Positions 27,201-34,991 of a stretch of 64,000 bases of DNA are shown piece after piece. The DNA comes from Flavobacterium sp. 20NA77.7. GTDB lineage: Bacteria > Bacteroidota > Bacteroidia > Flavobacteriales > Flavobacteriaceae. The stretch is taken from positions 2,046,001 to 2,110,000 of the forward strand of contig NZ_CP133721.1 of NCBI RefSeq assembly GCF_031326205.1. Direction: 5' to 3'. How positions within the stretch are numbered: the stretch's first letter is position 1; the number at the start of each line of letters is the position of its first letter. The notes under the pieces are model-generated. The model did no database searches and had not been told where the DNA came from. It saw only the letters and a list, made by a program, of their open reading frames with translations. A program made the translations under genes and the position numbers.

Positions 27201-27461
27201 AAAATGGGCAAAACAGCCGAGGCAAGAAATATATTAAATCAATTGATTAAAAAGCGTCAAGAAAAAATCAAATTCTTTAAATCGCAAAGCGAAAAACAAA
27301 AAATATTCTATAAAATGGATATTTACAGAGAAATTGAATTGTACAGATCTTTGTTGATGTTAGCTAAAGAAAATAATGATATTGAATATTACAATCAAGA
27401 GCGCATAAAGTTTAATAGTTATAACGAATTGATGGGCAACTATAAACGTGAAAACGAATAA
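24234..27461 (+). CDS. DUF2723-family multi-pass membrane protein, candidate protein O-glycosyltransferase
   Basis: 1075 residues. The N-terminal half has about ten hydrophobic helices and begins with the family hallmark [30 protein letters not shown], in which the acidic loop (FWDCGEY) and HPPGAP are typical of GT-C glycosyltransferases. Further helices occur at about 560-680. The C-terminal 400 residues are soluble, with [13 protein letters not shown] and [17 protein letters not shown], and end in helical repeats of TPR type (about 940-1060). Bacteroidota almost always carry one or two such proteins. The human relative TMEM260 is reported to be a protein O-mannosyltransferase, so I infer sugar transfer to exported proteins. 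The gene stands alone with a tandem ATGATG start. A weak -7-like TTTCTTTG lies at 24204. Confidence 0.88.
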   Translation: [1075 protein letters not shown]

Positions 27462-27462
27462 T

Positions 27463-27497
27463 AAAAAAGGGCTGCTTTATAAAGCAGCCCTTTTTTT
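27463..27497. terminator. Bidirectional terminator after the DUF2723 gene
   Basis: A perfect 22-nt palindrome (27469-27490, arms GGGCTGCTTTA and TAAAGCAGCCC) is flanked by six A and seven T. It starts 2 bp after the DUF2723 stop and also lies downstream of the opposing thioredoxin-like gene. Confidence 0.88.
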
Positions 27498-27569
27498 ATA
27501 AATAAACAATAAAACATTCAGCTACAACACAATGTGGTAGCCATAATTTATTGAATCTATACGATTATA

Positions 27570-27869
27570 TTAAGAAGATTGTTCTTGAATAAGTGTAATT
27601 AAAGTATTGGCATCAAACTCACCACTTTGCCTCCATACCATTTGACCGTTTTTATAGATCATAAAAGTAGGTAACCCTTTAATTCTTAATGCTTCGGCTA
27701 ATTCCTTATTCTTGTCCACATCAATTTTAATGACTCTTGCTTTGTCTCCCATTGCCGCAGCAACGTGACGAATTGTTTCATTCATTGATATAGACTGCTC
27801 GTGCCATTCTGTAAAAAAATCAATTAATACAGGTACTTGAGCATCGATAAGTTCTCCAAATTTTGACAT
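27570..27869 (-). CDS. Thioredoxin-fold protein without active-site cysteines
   Basis: 99 residues with a full thioredoxin fold: VPVLIDFFTEWH, then VIKIDVDKNKELAEALRIKGLPTFMIYKNGQMVWRQSG, including the cis-Pro of GLPTF. The usual WCGPC is replaced by WHEQS, and the whole protein has no cysteine. It therefore cannot be a dithiol oxidoreductase and more likely acts as a binding or chaperone-like module. I recall similar cysteine-less forms in other Flavobacterium genomes, so this looks conserved rather than damaged. It is a single gene with its own -7 box 20 nt upstream. The partner is unknown. Confidence 0.85.
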   Translation of the reverse strand: MSKFGELIDAQVPVLIDFFTEWHEQSISMNETIRHVAAAMGDKARVIKIDVDKNKELAEALRIKGLPTFMIYKNGQMVWRQSGEFDANTLITLIQEQSS

Positions 27870-27889
27870 AAATTGAAGTATTTAATGAA

Positions 27890-27897
27890 CAAATGTA
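27890..27897 (-). promoter_or_regulatory. -7 element of the cysteine-less thioredoxin gene
   Basis: TACATTTG on the minus strand, 20 nt upstream of the ATG at 27869. A second exact match, TACCTTTG, lies at 27923-27930; two starts are possible. Confidence 0.5.
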
Positions 27898-27944
27898 TAT
27901 AAATTTTTATATAATTTGAGTACAAAGGTATATTTTTTACTAAT

Positions 27945-29189
27945 TTATACCGTTTTTTTAGATTTTTTTAACTCAATTACAGTAATTTCTGGCATTATTC
28001 CTACTCTTCCTGGGTAAGCATGAAAGCCAAAACCTCTATTTACATAAATATATTTTCCTGTATTTTCATATAATCCTGCCCATTGTTTGTAAATATATTG
28101 AACCGGACTCCACTTAAATATACCCGGAATCTCAATTCCGAATTGTAAACCATGGGTATGACCTGACAATGTCAAGTGATAATGATTGGGGTCGTTTTTT
28201 ACTTCATATTCCCAATGACTAGGATCATGACTCATTAATATTTTAAAATCTGAAGGCTGTAATCCTGCCGAAGCTTTCTTTAAATCTCCCGCTTTTTTAA
28301 ATTTTACCCCCCAATTTTCAACACCTACTAAAGCTAATTCACTCGTTCCTTTTTTAATTTTTACATGCTCATTCATTAACAATTTGAAATCAATTTGACG
28401 ATGTAAATCTTTAATTTCTTCAAAATTCTTAGCTTTTTCTTCTTCAGAATTCCATTGAATGTATTCTCCGTAATCATGATTACCTAAAACCGAATATTTT
28501 CCTAAAACAGGCTGATGGATGTTCTTGAAAATCGCTATCCAAGGATGCATTTCTTTTGCATGTGTATTTACTATATCACCAGTAAACAAAACCAAATCTG
28601 ATTGTTGTGCATTAATTAAATCAATAGCATACTTAATTTTTTCGGCATTATCAAAACTACCACTATGAATATCTGAAATTTGTGTGAGGGTTGTACCATC
28701 AAAATCTGCTGGTAAATCATCAAAAAATAAGGTTTGTTTGATTACTTTGAAATTATATTTACCAATGGTCATCCCATATAACAAGGAAAAAAAAGGTATA
28801 GCTGCAATTCCTAAAGCTATTTTACTCACAAACGTTCGTCTAGAATGTAAAAAAGACCCTGAATTTTCATCAACAAAATAATTTACGGCTCCTTCAAAAA
28901 CTCTAAAAACGTCTTCTGTTACTAAAATTAACGTAACCAATATTTTTGGAATATAAACCAATAAAAACAGACCAATAGTAAACAAAGTAAATTTGGTTTG
29001 TCCAACGCTTCTATCAAATGATGAAAATGCAAAAAGTAAATATAAAATGAATAAAATAGAAATAATGATATAAAACAACATAATCCACTTATTTCTAGAC
29101 AGTGTTTTTACGACCTGATAGGAATAAATTTCGATAAGGATTAACAATATAATGGGAATGATACCTCGCATAATTTTATTTTTATGCAA
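27945..29189 (-). CDS. Membrane-anchored metallophosphoesterase
   Basis: 414 residues (407 if the second Met at 29171 is used). About four hydrophobic helices occupy residues 8-160, then a calcineurin-type phosphoesterase domain shows the five metal motifs: QISDIHSG, FTGDIVN, GNHDYGEY, MSHDP and SGHTHGLQFG. The order and spacing match YkuE/YaeI-type membrane metallophosphoesterases, which may act on UDP-diacylglucosamine or other envelope phosphoesters. The catalytic part could face either side of the membrane. It is a single gene that diverges from the hypothetical gene at 29290. The substrate is unknown; LpxH proper is encoded at 61943. Confidence 0.9.
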   Translation of the reverse strand: MHKNKIMRGIIPIILLILIEIYSYQVVKTLSRNKWIMLFYIIISILFILYLLFAFSSFDRSVGQTKFTLFTIGLFLLVYIPKILVTLILVTEDVFRVFEGAVNYFVDENSGSFLHSRRTFVSKIALGIAAIPFFSLLYGMTIGKYNFKVIKQTLFFDDLPADFDGTTLTQISDIHSGSFDNAEKIKYAIDLINAQQSDLVLFTGDIVNTHAKEMHPWIAIFKNIHQPVLGKYSVLGNHDYGEYIQWNSEEEKAKNFEEIKDLHRQIDFKLLMNEHVKIKKGTSELALVGVENWGVKFKKAGDLKKASAGLQPSDFKILMSHDPSHWEYEVKNDPNHYHLTLSGHTHGLQFGIEIPGIFKWSPVQYIYKQWAGLYENTGKYIYVNRGFGFHAYPGRVGIMPEITVIELKKSKKTV

Positions 29190-29234
29190 AGTAAATCATT
29201 ATTTAATTTAGAAATATAAACTTAAGTTAATATT

Positions 29235-29265
29235 TTGTTTTGTTTAAACTATTTTATTATTTTTG
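29235..29265 (+). promoter_or_regulatory. Promoter of the hypothetical gene at 29290
   Basis: TTG (29235-29237), a 20-nt spacer and TATTTTTG (29258-29265) match the consensus well. The -7 box overlaps an in-frame ATG at 29263, which rules that codon out as the translation start and points to 29290. Confidence 0.7.
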
Positions 29266-29289
29266 TTTTGTACTAAATTTCGTCGTTTT

Positions 29290-29808
29290 ATGAAAAAAAT
29301 ATTGTTAATTTGTTTACTTACAGGATTATTTAGCTTTGCGCAAGACGTGTATCAATACAAATCGGGTGGAAGAATTTTTGAAAATGAAAGAAAATTACAT
29401 CGAGATGATATTGAAAATTATTTTGGTCACAGAAAGGACATCATGAAAGAATACAATGCAGGAAAAACCAAAAAAACGGTAGGAAATATTCTTTTTTATA
29501 GTGGAACAACTATTTTTTTATGTAAATTTTTTTCAGAATCACTTTTTCCTAAAAAACCAACTTTTGTCCAAACATTTTATGGCCCTCAAAGTGTTTCAGA
29601 TTTACCAAAAAACAACACACTTTTATATGTTGGAGGTGCAATGGCAATAATAGCCATTCCCATAAAAATAGGCTATTCAAAAAGAATAAAAAACGCGGTT
29701 CATTTAATGAATCAAGAATTACTAAATCAAAAGAAAGAACAATCTTATAATATCGAATATAATATTATTGGAAATTCAAATGGAGTTGGTATAAAAATGA
29801 CATTTTAA
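29290..29808 (+). CDS. Hypothetical exported/membrane protein
   Basis: 172 residues from the ATG at 29290. An earlier ATG at 29263 sits in the promoter -7 box and is rejected. The start MKKILLICLLTGLFSFAQ is a signal peptide. Two further hydrophobic segments lie at about 58-75 (NILFYSGTTIFLCKFF) and 115-132 (LYVGGAMAIIAIPIKIGY), and the C-terminus GNSNGVGIKMTF has an outer-membrane-like aromatic end. I do not recognise a family. It is followed by its own terminator and stands alone between the metallophosphoesterase and polA. Confidence 0.75.
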   Translation: MKKILLICLLTGLFSFAQDVYQYKSGGRIFENERKLHRDDIENYFGHRKDIMKEYNAGKTKKTVGNILFYSGTTIFLCKFFSESLFPKKPTFVQTFYGPQSVSDLPKNNTLLYVGGAMAIIAIPIKIGYSKRIKNAVHLMNQELLNQKKEQSYNIEYNIIGNSNGVGIKMTF

Positions 29809-29830
29809 TTATTTGCTTATTTAAAATTAG

Positions 29831-29858
29831 AAAAAAGTGGCATTAAGCCACTTTTTTT
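29831..29858 (+). terminator. Intrinsic terminator
   Basis: AAAAGTGGC and GCCACTTTT arms with a 5-nt loop, followed by a run of seven T. It lies 23 bp after the hypothetical gene and upstream of polA. Confidence 0.85.
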
Positions 29859-29973
29859 GTGTTCTATCTTTGCTTTAAAAATTTAATATCTTAAATGAAC
29901 TAAATAATATTTAGAGTACTCCTTATTTTTAATCAAAGAATTGTATTTTTACATCTTCATACATTCAAAACAC

Positions 29974-32832
29974 ATGTCACAAAAAAGATTATTTCTACTC
30001 GATGCGTATGCCTTAATTTTTAGAGGATATTATGCTTTTATAAAAAATCCACGAATCAACTCAAAAGGAATGGATACTTCTGCCATTATAGGGTTCATGA
30101 ACTCATTAATGGATGTCATAAAAAGAGAAAAACCAGATCATTTAGCCGTTGCATTTGATAAAGGAGGAAGTAACTATCGTTTAGAAATGTTTACCGACTA
30201 TAAAGCAAATCGTGATGAGACACCTGAAGCGATAAAAATTGCAGTGCCTTACATTCAAGAACTGCTTAAAGCAATGCATATTCCCATTATTGAAAAAGCA
30301 GGTTTTGAAGCTGATGATTTAATTGGCACGCTTGCAAAACAAGCAGAAAAACAAGGATACAAAGTTTTTATGGTAACGCCCGATAAAGATTTTGGACAAC
30401 TGGTGTCCGAAAACATTTTCATGTATCGCCCAGCAAGAATGGGTAACGATATTGAAATTTGGGGTGTTGAAGAAGTAAAAGCAAAATTTGAGATAGAACA
30501 CCCGCTGCAAGTGATTGATTTTTTAGGCATGATGGGTGATGCTGTGGATAATATACCGGGATTACCAGGTGTAGGTGAAAAAACTGCAAAAAAATTATTA
30601 GCTGAATTTGGTTCGATGGAAAATCTATTAGCCAATACAGACAAACTAAAAGGAGCGCTTAAAGAAAAAATTGAAGCCAATAAAGAAAAAGGTATTTTGT
30701 CAAAAAAACTAGCTACTATATTGCTCGATTGTCCAGTAACCTTTGACGAAGTAGATTATGAATTGTCTAAACCTGATGTTGAAAAAACAGATGTTCTTTT
30801 TCAAGAATTGGAATTCCGTCAAATGAAAGCGCAATTTGATAAATTATTTGGTACGGGGAAAGAATATGACGAAATTGATAATTCGGCACTAACATCAACA
30901 AATATTGAAGAGGAAAAAATAAAGAAAGTTGCTCCAAAAAAAACAAATGAAAGTCAAATGGATTTGTTCGGATTTTCTGAAGACGAATCTAATGAAAATA
31001 GCGCTAATTCCTACTATGCAACTTTAGAAAATACAACTCATTTTTACCAAATTGTACAAGGTGAAATGCCTACTCAACTATTTGTTCAAAATTTGCTACA
31101 ACAACAATCTGTTTGTTTTGACACAGAAACAACAGGCTTAGATGCGCTAAATGCCACATTAGTAGGTATGTCTTTTTCTTGGGAAAAAGGAAAAGGTTAT
31201 TATGTGCCTTTTCCCGAAAATCAAGAAGAAACATTGATTTTACTTCAAAAATTTAAACCTTTTTTTGAAAGTGAGTCAATTGAAAAAATTGGACAAAATA
31301 TCAAATATGATTTAAAGGTTTTACACAACTATGGTATCGTGGTAAAAGGTCCTCTTTTTGACACGATGATAGCGCATTATTTGATTAATCCAGACATGCG
31401 ACACAATATGGATGTTTTAGCAGAAACCTATTTAAAGTATTCTCCAAAATCAATAGAAACATTAATTGGTAAAAAAGGTAAAGGGCAAAAATCAATGCGA
31501 GATGTGTCACTAGAAGACATCAAAGAATATGCCGCTGAAGATGCAGATGTTACCTTGCAATTAAAGGAACATTTTCAACCTATTTTAGAAAAAGTGGGGA
31601 CAAAAAAATTATTTGACAAAATTGAAATCCCATTAGTGCAAGTGTTAGCAGATATGGAACAAGAAGGCGTTCAACTCGATGTCTCTTTTTTACAAGCATT
31701 ATCTACTGAGATGCAAATTGAAATTTCAAATTTAGAACAAAAAATATACGAAACAGCGGGTGAAAAATTTAATTTAGCTTCACCAAAACAACTTGGAGAT
31801 ATTTTATTTGACAAATTAAAAATTGGCGGCACAAAACAGAAAAAAACAAAAACAGGTCAATATGCAACGGGCGAAGAAGTGTTAAGTTATTTAGTTAACG
31901 AACACCAAATTGTAAAAGATATTTTAGAATGGCGTCAATTAATTAAACTGAAAAGTACTTATGTAGACGCTTTGCCAAATCAGGTTAATCCAAAAACAAA
32001 TAGAGTGCATACAGATTATATGCAAGCTGTTGCTGCTACAGGCCGCTTGAGTTCTAATAATCCTAATTTGCAAAACATTCCGATTCGTTCAGAAAGAGGA
32101 AGACAGATTAGAAAAGCATTTGTTGCAAGAGACGAAAATTATGTATTGCTTTCTGCCGATTATTCCCAAATTGAATTGCGCATTATTGCAGCTCTTTCAG
32201 GCGAAGAAAATATGATAAAAGCATTTCAAAACAATGAAGATATTCACAGAAGTACCGCCGCAAAAGTATTTAATGTGCCATTAGAAGACGTAACAACAGC
32301 ACAAAGAAGTCATGCAAAAACAGTGAATTTTGGTATTATTTATGGTGTTTCTGCTTTTGGTTTAAGTAATCAAACTAATTTATCCCGTAAAGAAAGTGCA
32401 GATTTGATTGAGGCCTATTATCAAACCTACCCAAAGTTAAAAGCTTACATGGCTAATCAAGTAAATTTTGCTAGAGAAAATGGCTATGTAGAAACTATTT
32501 CTGGCAGAAGACGTTATTTAAAAGACATTAATTCGGCTAATGCTATTGTAAAAGGTGGTGCGGAGCGAAATGCAGTCAACGCACCTATTCAAGGAAGTGC
32601 GGCAGATATTATTAAAATAGCAATGATTCATATTCATCAAAAATTAAGTGCTGAAAAATGGCAATCAAAAATGTTATTACAAGTACATGATGAACTCGTT
32701 TTTGATGCGCATATTACCGAATTAGAGCAATTAAAAACTATGATAAAACATGAAATGGAAAATGCGTTTAAACTAGATGTTCCACTTGAAGTTGAAATAG
32801 GAATAGGAAAAAATTGGTTAGAAGCACATTAG
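29974..32832 (+). CDS. polA: DNA polymerase I
   Basis: 952 residues from the ATG at 29974 (MSQKRLFLLDAYALIFRGYY); an upstream in-frame TTG at 29941 adds a non-conserved tail. The order is a 5'-3' exonuclease domain (about 1-290, with FEADDLIGTLA and DKDFGQLV), a proofreading 3'-5' exonuclease (FDTETTGLD near 375) and a polymerase domain (ADYSQIELRIIAALSGE; QVHDELVF near the end). The DxE pair of the exonuclease is intact, so proofreading should be active. The enzyme fills gaps in repair and Okazaki fragment processing. A Lys/Glu-rich linker separates the first two domains. Confidence 0.97.
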   Translation: MSQKRLFLLDAYALIFRGYYAFIKNPRINSKGMDTSAIIGFMNSLMDVIKREKPDHLAVAFDKGGSNYRLEMFTDYKANRDETPEAIKIAVPYIQELLKAMHIPIIEKAGFEADDLIGTLAKQAEKQGYKVFMVTPDKDFGQLVSENIFMYRPARMGNDIEIWGVEEVKAKFEIEHPLQVIDFLGMMGDAVDNIPGLPGVGEKTAKKLLAEFGSMENLLANTDKLKGALKEKIEANKEKGILSKKLATILLDCPVTFDEVDYELSKPDVEKTDVLFQELEFRQMKAQFDKLFGTGKEYDEIDNSALTSTNIEEEKIKKVAPKKTNESQMDLFGFSEDESNENSANSYYATLENTTHFYQIVQGEMPTQLFVQNLLQQQSVCFDTETTGLDALNATLVGMSFSWEKGKGYYVPFPENQEETLILLQKFKPFFESESIEKIGQNIKYDLKVLHNYGIVVKGPLFDTMIAHYLINPDMRHNMDVLAETYLKYSPKSIETLIGKKGKGQKSMRDVSLEDIKEYAAEDADVTLQLKEHFQPILEKVGTKKLFDKIEIPLVQVLADMEQEGVQLDVSFLQALSTEMQIEISNLEQKIYETAGEKFNLASPKQLGDILFDKLKIGGTKQKKTKTGQYATGEEVLSYLVNEHQIVKDILEWRQLIKLKSTYVDALPNQVNPKTNRVHTDYMQAVAATGRLSSNNPNLQNIPIRSERGRQIRKAFVARDENYVLLSADYSQIELRIIAALSGEENMIKAFQNNEDIHRSTAAKVFNVPLEDVTTAQRSHAKTVNFGIIYGVSAFGLSNQTNLSRKESADLIEAYYQTYPKLKAYMANQVNFARENGYVETISGRRRYLKDINSANAIVKGGAERNAVNAPIQGSAADIIKIAMIHIHQKLSAEKWQSKMLLQVHDELVFDAHITELEQLKTMIKHEMENAFKLDVPLEVEIGIGKNWLEAH

Positions 32833-32892
32833 TGAAAAACTTCCTTTTTGGGTAAAAAAAAGCAACAATGTTAATATATTTAATTATTTATA

Positions 32893-32900
32893 TATATTTG
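32893..32900 (+). promoter_or_regulatory. -7 element of the PnuC-like gene
   Basis: TATATTTG, an exact TAnnTTTG match, 22 nt before the ATG at 32923. There is no TTG at -33. The 90-bp gap shows no riboswitch-like structure that I can recognise. Confidence 0.5.
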
Positions 32901-32922
32901 ACGACCAGAAATAACTATTATA

Positions 32923-33657
32923 ATGTCAATATTATCAAAAAATAAAATTGAACAAATCAAAGCAGTTACAAACAGCCAATATTTAGATATCATTGGGCTA
33001 ATTGTAGTGCTTGCAGGTTCGTTTTCATTAGGTTATCATACTACGGAAGTACCTATTACAATATATGACTCTACTTATCTTTTCCCCTTAGGCTCTATAT
33101 CAATACTAAATGTTAGTTTTTCATTAATTGGAAATAGACTTGTAACTAAAAAGAATAATTTAGGCAATTTTATTGCCACAGTAAATACATTTATTAGTGG
33201 TTTTATAGATTATTTATTAGGAAATGTAGGAGCTATATTAACCTACCCTGTTTCTTTTATTAGTAATTACTTAGTATTTAGGGCTTGGAAAAAAAGTCAA
33301 GTTTTGCGCTCTGTAGATTTTATTTTTTACAGAAATATCATTTTAGGATTTTTACTTTCTTTTATACTAAACTACATTGCGTTTACTTTTCTTTCTTCAA
33401 AACCCATAAACTGGCAATTATTTTTTGCCATCTCCATTCCTGCAGGAATAACATTTGGAGGTACTTTTAATACGGCAAGAATGTATCCTGACAATTGGTT
33501 CATGTGGCAATTTTATAACATTACAAAAATTGTTCAGAATGTTTTACAAATGAATTGGGCTAATGTGTTTAAATATGGTTTTTACTTTATAAATGCCGTT
33601 TTAGGTTACATTACTTGGAAAGACGATAAAAAAATTATGGATAAAAACGACTATTAA
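32923..33657 (+). CDS. PnuC-like vitamin (nicotinamide riboside type) transporter
   Basis: 244 residues with six or seven hydrophobic helices. The C-terminal part, DNWFMWQFYNITKIVQNVL followed by FKYGFYFINAVLGYITWK, resembles the PnuC end, where a W..YN..D pattern and a final NxxxGYxxWK occur. PnuC proteins are facilitators for nicotinamide riboside; close relatives carry thiamine (PnuT) or riboflavin. No kinase or vitamin riboswitch is next to it, so the substrate is not fixed. The next gene starts 17 bp later and may be co-transcribed. It is somewhat divergent, so I give moderate confidence to the family. Confidence 0.72.
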   Translation: MSILSKNKIEQIKAVTNSQYLDIIGLIVVLAGSFSLGYHTTEVPITIYDSTYLFPLGSISILNVSFSLIGNRLVTKKNNLGNFIATVNTFISGFIDYLLGNVGAILTYPVSFISNYLVFRAWKKSQVLRSVDFIFYRNIILGFLLSFILNYIAFTFLSSKPINWQLFFAISIPAGITFGGTFNTARMYPDNWFMWQFYNITKIVQNVLQMNWANVFKYGFYFINAVLGYITWKDDKKIMDKNDY

Positions 33658-33674
33658 TTTTTTATATATAGAAA

Positions 33675-34988
33675 ATGAAAAATTTCATTAGTGCTTTACT
33701 CTTATTCCTTTCCTCACTTGCTATTGGACAACAAGACGCACGATATGCAAAAATTGATAGCTTACTTACCTATTTGAATAAAAATAATAAATTTATGGGT
33801 GCCTTAACCATAAGAGAAGGCGATAATGTTTTTTTCAACAAAGGGTATGGTTTTGCAGATGTATCAAAAAATAGAGAAGCCTCTCGTTTAACAAAATACA
33901 AAATTGGTTCTGTCACAAAAACATTTACCGCGGTTATTGTACTACAATTAATAGAAGAAAAAAAACTTTCTCTACAAACTAAGCTGAATCGTTTTTATCC
34001 AAAAATTAAAAACGCAGAAAAAATTACGATTTCTGATTTACTTTACCAACGCACGGGGATTATCGATTATATCAATGCAGATTCTACTATGGTAAAAAAA
34101 GTATTTGAAGTAAATACTAAAAAAGATATGCTAGCGCGTATTGCTTCTTATGAGCCTTTATTTGAACCGGGAAGCAAATTTGAATATAGTAATTCTAATT
34201 ATTATTTATTGGGTTGTATTATTGAAGAAGTTACTAAAAAACCCTATGCTGACAATTTAAATGAACGTATAGTTTCTAAAATAAATTTAAAAAACACCTA
34301 TTATAAAGCCAGTAAAATTGAGACTTCTTTTAACGAGAGTTATTCCTATATATTTGATGGAACAAAATGGGAAGAAATACCAGAATGGGACAACAATATG
34401 GCTTTTGCTGCGGGTGCTATTACTTCTACTCCTGCAGATTTAACTCGTTTCATGAGGGCTTTATTTAAAGATGAACTTATCTCTAAAAAAAGTCTGGATG
34501 TAATGAAAACACTAAAAGATTCATATGGTATGGCTTTAGTTCAATTTCCTTTTGGTCAAAGAAAATTTTATGGCCATACAGGAGGAATTGAAAACTTTAG
34601 AGCTGTAGTAGGTTATAATCCTGAAGACGAACTTGGAATTTCATTAATTGTAAATGGAGACAATTTCAATAGAAATGAAATTATGATTGGGATATTGAGC
34701 ATTTACTATAAAGTACCTTATCCTTTCCCTACGTTTGCTAAAATTGACCCCAATCAACTTGTAAAATATACAGGAAATTACAGTTCAAAAGAAATCCCAT
34801 TAAAAATTGTAGTAGCTGAAAAAAATGGCGAATTAACTGCTCAAGCTACAGGACAACCTTCTTTTCCGTTGACGTATGTAAAAGATACTGTTTTTGTATT
34901 TCAAACTGCAGGGATAGAAATCACATTCACCGAAAATGGCTTTATTTTAAAACAAGGCGGTGCCAAATTTACCTATACTAAAGATTAA
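33675..34988 (+). CDS. Serine hydrolase of the class C beta-lactamase / PBP4* family
   Basis: 437 residues with a signal peptide (about 1-18, ending SLAIG). The catalytic SxxK is in KIGSVTKTFTA (near residue 79), the YxN motif in EYSNSNYYLLG, and HTGG takes the place of KTG (near 303). This is the S12/beta-lactamase-like fold, with a C-terminal beta domain (about 350-437) often found in such hydrolases. Members are D-aminopeptidases, esterases or carboxypeptidases in the periplasm. It lies 17 bp after the PnuC-like gene and 3 bp before lpxB, so these may form one transcript. The substrate is unknown. Confidence 0.88.
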   Translation: MKNFISALLLFLSSLAIGQQDARYAKIDSLLTYLNKNNKFMGALTIREGDNVFFNKGYGFADVSKNREASRLTKYKIGSVTKTFTAVIVLQLIEEKKLSLQTKLNRFYPKIKNAEKITISDLLYQRTGIIDYINADSTMVKKVFEVNTKKDMLARIASYEPLFEPGSKFEYSNSNYYLLGCIIEEVTKKPYADNLNERIVSKINLKNTYYKASKIETSFNESYSYIFDGTKWEEIPEWDNNMAFAAGAITSTPADLTRFMRALFKDELISKKSLDVMKTLKDSYGMALVQFPFGQRKFYGHTGGIENFRAVVGYNPEDELGISLIVNGDNFNRNEIMIGILSIYYKVPYPFPTFAKIDPNQLVKYTGNYSSKEIPLKIVVAEKNGELTAQATGQPSFPLTYVKDTVFVFQTAGIEITFTENGFILKQGGAKFTYTKD

Positions 34989-34991
34989 CCT

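Noticed and set aside
29263..29289. Upstream ATG for the hypothetical gene at 29290
   Set aside because: It lies inside the -7 promoter box, and the residues before the signal peptide are not typical.
30255..30680. 141-codon minus-strand frame inside polA
   Set aside because: It is antisense to the conserved 5'-3' exonuclease domain and resembles no family.
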